DNA of 14,570 bases from positions 1 through 14,570 of the forward strand of contig CADBOL010000253.1 in the NCBI GenBank assembly GCA_902796295.1, written 5' to 3'. Positions 12,942 to 14,570 of this stretch are shown here, in pieces (position 1 is the first letter of the stretch; every line of letters starts with the position of its first letter). The stretch comes from Oscillospiraceae bacterium. Its GTDB lineage: Bacteria > Bacillota > Clostridia > Oscillospirales > Acutalibacteraceae. Both the position numbers and the translations under genes were made by a program. The notes beneath the pieces were generated by a model. It made no database searches, had not been told where the DNA came from, and was given only the letters and a program-made list of their open reading frames with translations.

Positions 12942-14570
12942 ATGGCTGACACAAAAAAGAAAAATCAGACTTCCTCAAAGTCGGCCAAATCGAATACAAA
13001 GAAGGAGCCCGATATTCCCCGTAAGACGAGCTCTTCCGCCTCTGCGCGCGGCAGCTCCGCAAGCAGGGCAAAACAGGCTGAGCCCGAAAGGAAAAAAGCT
13101 CCCGCTCAGGCCGGGGATGATTTCGGCTCACAGCAGGGTCTCTCAATTCTTTTTATCGGTCTCGCGGCCTTCATGTTTTTCCTCGTTATTATTGAGGGTG
13201 AGAGCGTCTGGAATACCATGCACAATGCCATTCACGGAGTTTTCGGATTCTGCTCATATATTATCCCGTTCATTCTCGGTTATATGGGATTCACCTGTGC
13301 GAAAAACAGGCCGATTAAAAGCATAGCAGCGAATCTTGTAAGCGCGGGCATATTTGTAGTATTCCTTTCCTGTTTTATTCATCTTGTGAAATCCACCCCC
13401 CAGTATCTTTCTCAAACGAAGATTGCCCTTCAGGTGAGCGATGTCTGGCGGAATACCGGCGCGGGTATGAGCCCCGGCGTTGTCGGCGCGTTTCTCGGCG
13501 GCGTTATCGGCAATCTTTTCGGCAAGACAGGCGCTCTTGTAACCGTGGTTATTCTTATGGTTACAGCGCTGATGTTTTTCACCGGACTCACCGTACTTTC
13601 GATTACAAGCTTTATGTCAAGAGTCGGCAGGAAGGGCAGAGACAATTATTCCCGTCTTGCTCAGGAGCGTGAAGAGAGAAGACTTCTCCGCCTTCAGCAG
13701 GAAGAGGAGATGCGTGCGGCAGCGGAAGCCGAGAGAAAAAAGCAGGCTGAGAAAGCTCCGCCGCTCATCGACGATGAAGTACCGCCCATAGTTATTGACA
13801 GAAAAACAGGCGAGGTTATTGACGGCGGCTCTCTTAAAATACCGACCATCGCGGGTGCCGCGGCATCAGGCGCCGCCGGCGCATTGATTGAGCCGGCTAT
13901 GCCTGCAGTTACGGCGGCAGCTTCAGCCGCCTCGCTTGTGCCGTCAACTCTTACCATCGGAGCCGATGCCGCTGTCAAGGCAGCCGAGGCTGTTGCCGAT
14001 GCTGTTATCGATACCCCCAAAAAAGCGGAGAGAAAAAGAAAACCGAAAAAGGAACCCGAAACCGTTTCTCCGTCAAAGAAAGAAACCAAACCCTCCGCCG
14101 ATAAAAATGACGGCGGTGAAATCCCGGTTACAAAGCTTCCCGAGGATTATATCATGCCTCCGATTGAGCTCCTCGAGGCCCCGAGAGGCAACACAAGCTC
14201 CGCCAACATTGCCGAAACACAGAGGCAGGGCGCGAATAAACTGATTGAGACACTTGAGAGCTTCAAGATAAAGGCTCAGATTACAAATATAGTCAGAGGT
14301 CCGTCGGTCACGAGATACGAGCTTGTGCCCGAGGCGGGCGTGCGAATTTCAAAAATCACTTCTCTCGCCGATGATATCGCTCTTAGGCTTGCCGCGCAGA
14401 GTGTCAGAATCGAGGCCCCCATTCCCGGCAAATCCGCGATAGGTATTGAGGTACCCAATGACGCCAAATCCACGGTAACCATGAGAGAGCTCATTGACAC
14501 CGCTGAATACAGACGCGCTCAGTCCAAGAGCAAGCTCAGTGTCGCTCTCGGTAAAGACATTACCGGCAGA
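12942..14570 (+). CDS. ftsK: DNA translocase FtsK/SpoIIIE, N-terminal part (3'-truncated)
   Basis: The frame stays open from this ATG to the last base, giving 543 residues of a larger protein. FtsK/SpoIIIE translocases pump chromosomal DNA through the division or sporulation septum. The first 65 residues are hydrophilic and rich in Lys, Ser and Ala. Four membrane helices follow at about 67-87, 100-122, 127-147 and 196-218. A charged and then Ala/Pro-rich linker runs to about 390. The alpha/beta translocase domain then begins; recognisable blocks are P-S-V-T-R-Y-E-L-V-P, I-T-S-L-A-D-D-I-A-L-R-L-A and I-E-A-P-I-P-G-K-S-A-I-G-I-E-V-P-N. The Walker motifs and gamma domain lie beyond the window. 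AAGGAG at 12928-12933 sits eight bases before the ATG. It has its own promoter and is not part of the upstream operon. Whether it is the division or the sporulation type cannot be told from this part. Confidence 0.94.
   Translation, partial: MADTKKKNQTSSKSAKSNTKKEPDIPRKTSSSASARGSSASRAKQAEPERKKAPAQAGDDFGSQQGLSILFIGLAAFMFFLVIIEGESVWNTMHNAIHGVFGFCSYIIPFILGYMGFTCAKNRPIKSIAANLVSAGIFVVFLSCFIHLVKSTPQYLSQTKIALQVSDVWRNTGAGMSPGVVGAFLGGVIGNLFGKTGALVTVVILMVTALMFFTGLTVLSITSFMSRVGRKGRDNYSRLAQEREERRLLRLQQEEEMRAAAEAERKKQAEKAPPLIDDEVPPIVIDRKTGEVIDGGSLKIPTIAGAAASGAAGALIEPAMPAVTAAASAASLVPSTLTIGADAAVKAAEAVADAVIDTPKKAERKRKPKKEPETVSPSKKETKPSADKNDGGEIPVTKLPEDYIMPPIELLEAPRGNTSSANIAETQRQGANKLIETLESFKIKAQITNIVRGPSVTRYELVPEAGVRISKITSLADDIALRLAAQSVRIEAPIPGKSAIGIEVPNDAKSTVTMRELIDTAEYRRAQSKSKLSVALGKDITGR

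Noticed and set aside
12934..12942. Tiny reading frame ATG-AAG-TGA between the ftsK ribosome binding site and start
   Set aside because: The ATG directly abuts the AAGGAG site, too close for initiation, so a leader peptide is unlikely.
13694..14089. Minus-strand open frame of 131 codons opposite ftsK, and a + strand frame at 13888-14244
   Set aside because: Both overlap the Ala/Pro-rich linker of the continuous FtsK frame; the long open frames come from the biased composition there.
1..14570. CRISPR arrays, tRNA or rRNA genes, insertion sequences, phage genes
   Set aside because: Intergenic space is almost absent except 12790-12941, and no regularly spaced repeats, cloverleaf-like stretches, transposase or phage motifs were seen.

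Overview
The window looks like a piece of a Clostridia-type (Firmicutes) chromosome, probably a gut member of the Oscillospirales or a relative. The basis is moderate base composition by eye, strong AGGAG-type ribosome binding sites before nearly every gene, tight same-strand gene packing, an intrinsic terminator and a textbook sigma-A promoter. The genus assignment is inference. All eleven genes lie on the + strand.

Positions 1-12789 hold ten genes whose junctions run from an 8-bp overlap to a gap of about 20 bp, so they very likely form one operon. Its start lies upstream of the window and it ends at an intrinsic terminator (12806-12838). In order they are: a 5'-truncated gene of unrecognised family with a beta-rich C-terminus; a secreted alkaline-phosphatase-superfamily phosphodiesterase; a four-helix membrane protein with an N-terminal zinc ribbon; a membrane-anchored extracytoplasmic protein with an Ig-like end; a MelB-like GPH-family cation:sugar symporter; a membrane-anchored calcineurin-like metallophosphoesterase; a soluble metallophosphoesterase with an extra C-terminal domain; a polytopic membrane protein with a YdcF/SanA-like DUF218 domain; a polytopic membrane metallophosphoesterase of the YkuE/YaeI type; and a second alkaline-phosphatase-superfamily enzyme fused to a LamG-like lectin fold.

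Five of the ten genes are therefore predicted metal-dependent phosphoesterases from two unrelated superfamilies, grouped around one GPH symporter. Predicted topology puts three of them outside the membrane and two in the cytoplasm. The simplest reading is a catabolic or scavenging locus: extracytoplasmic enzymes release a glycoside or polyol from a phosphorylated polymer or phosphodiester, the symporter imports it, and the cytoplasmic enzymes finish the job. The substrate cannot be read from the sequence, and an envelope-remodelling role is an alternative.

After the terminator, an AT-rich spacer carries a consensus promoter (TTGATA, 17-bp spacer, TATAAT) and an inverted repeat over the likely transcription start. 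It drives an FtsK/SpoIIIE DNA translocase gene (12942 onward) that runs off the right edge before its ATPase motifs. That gene is a housekeeping unit separate from the operon.
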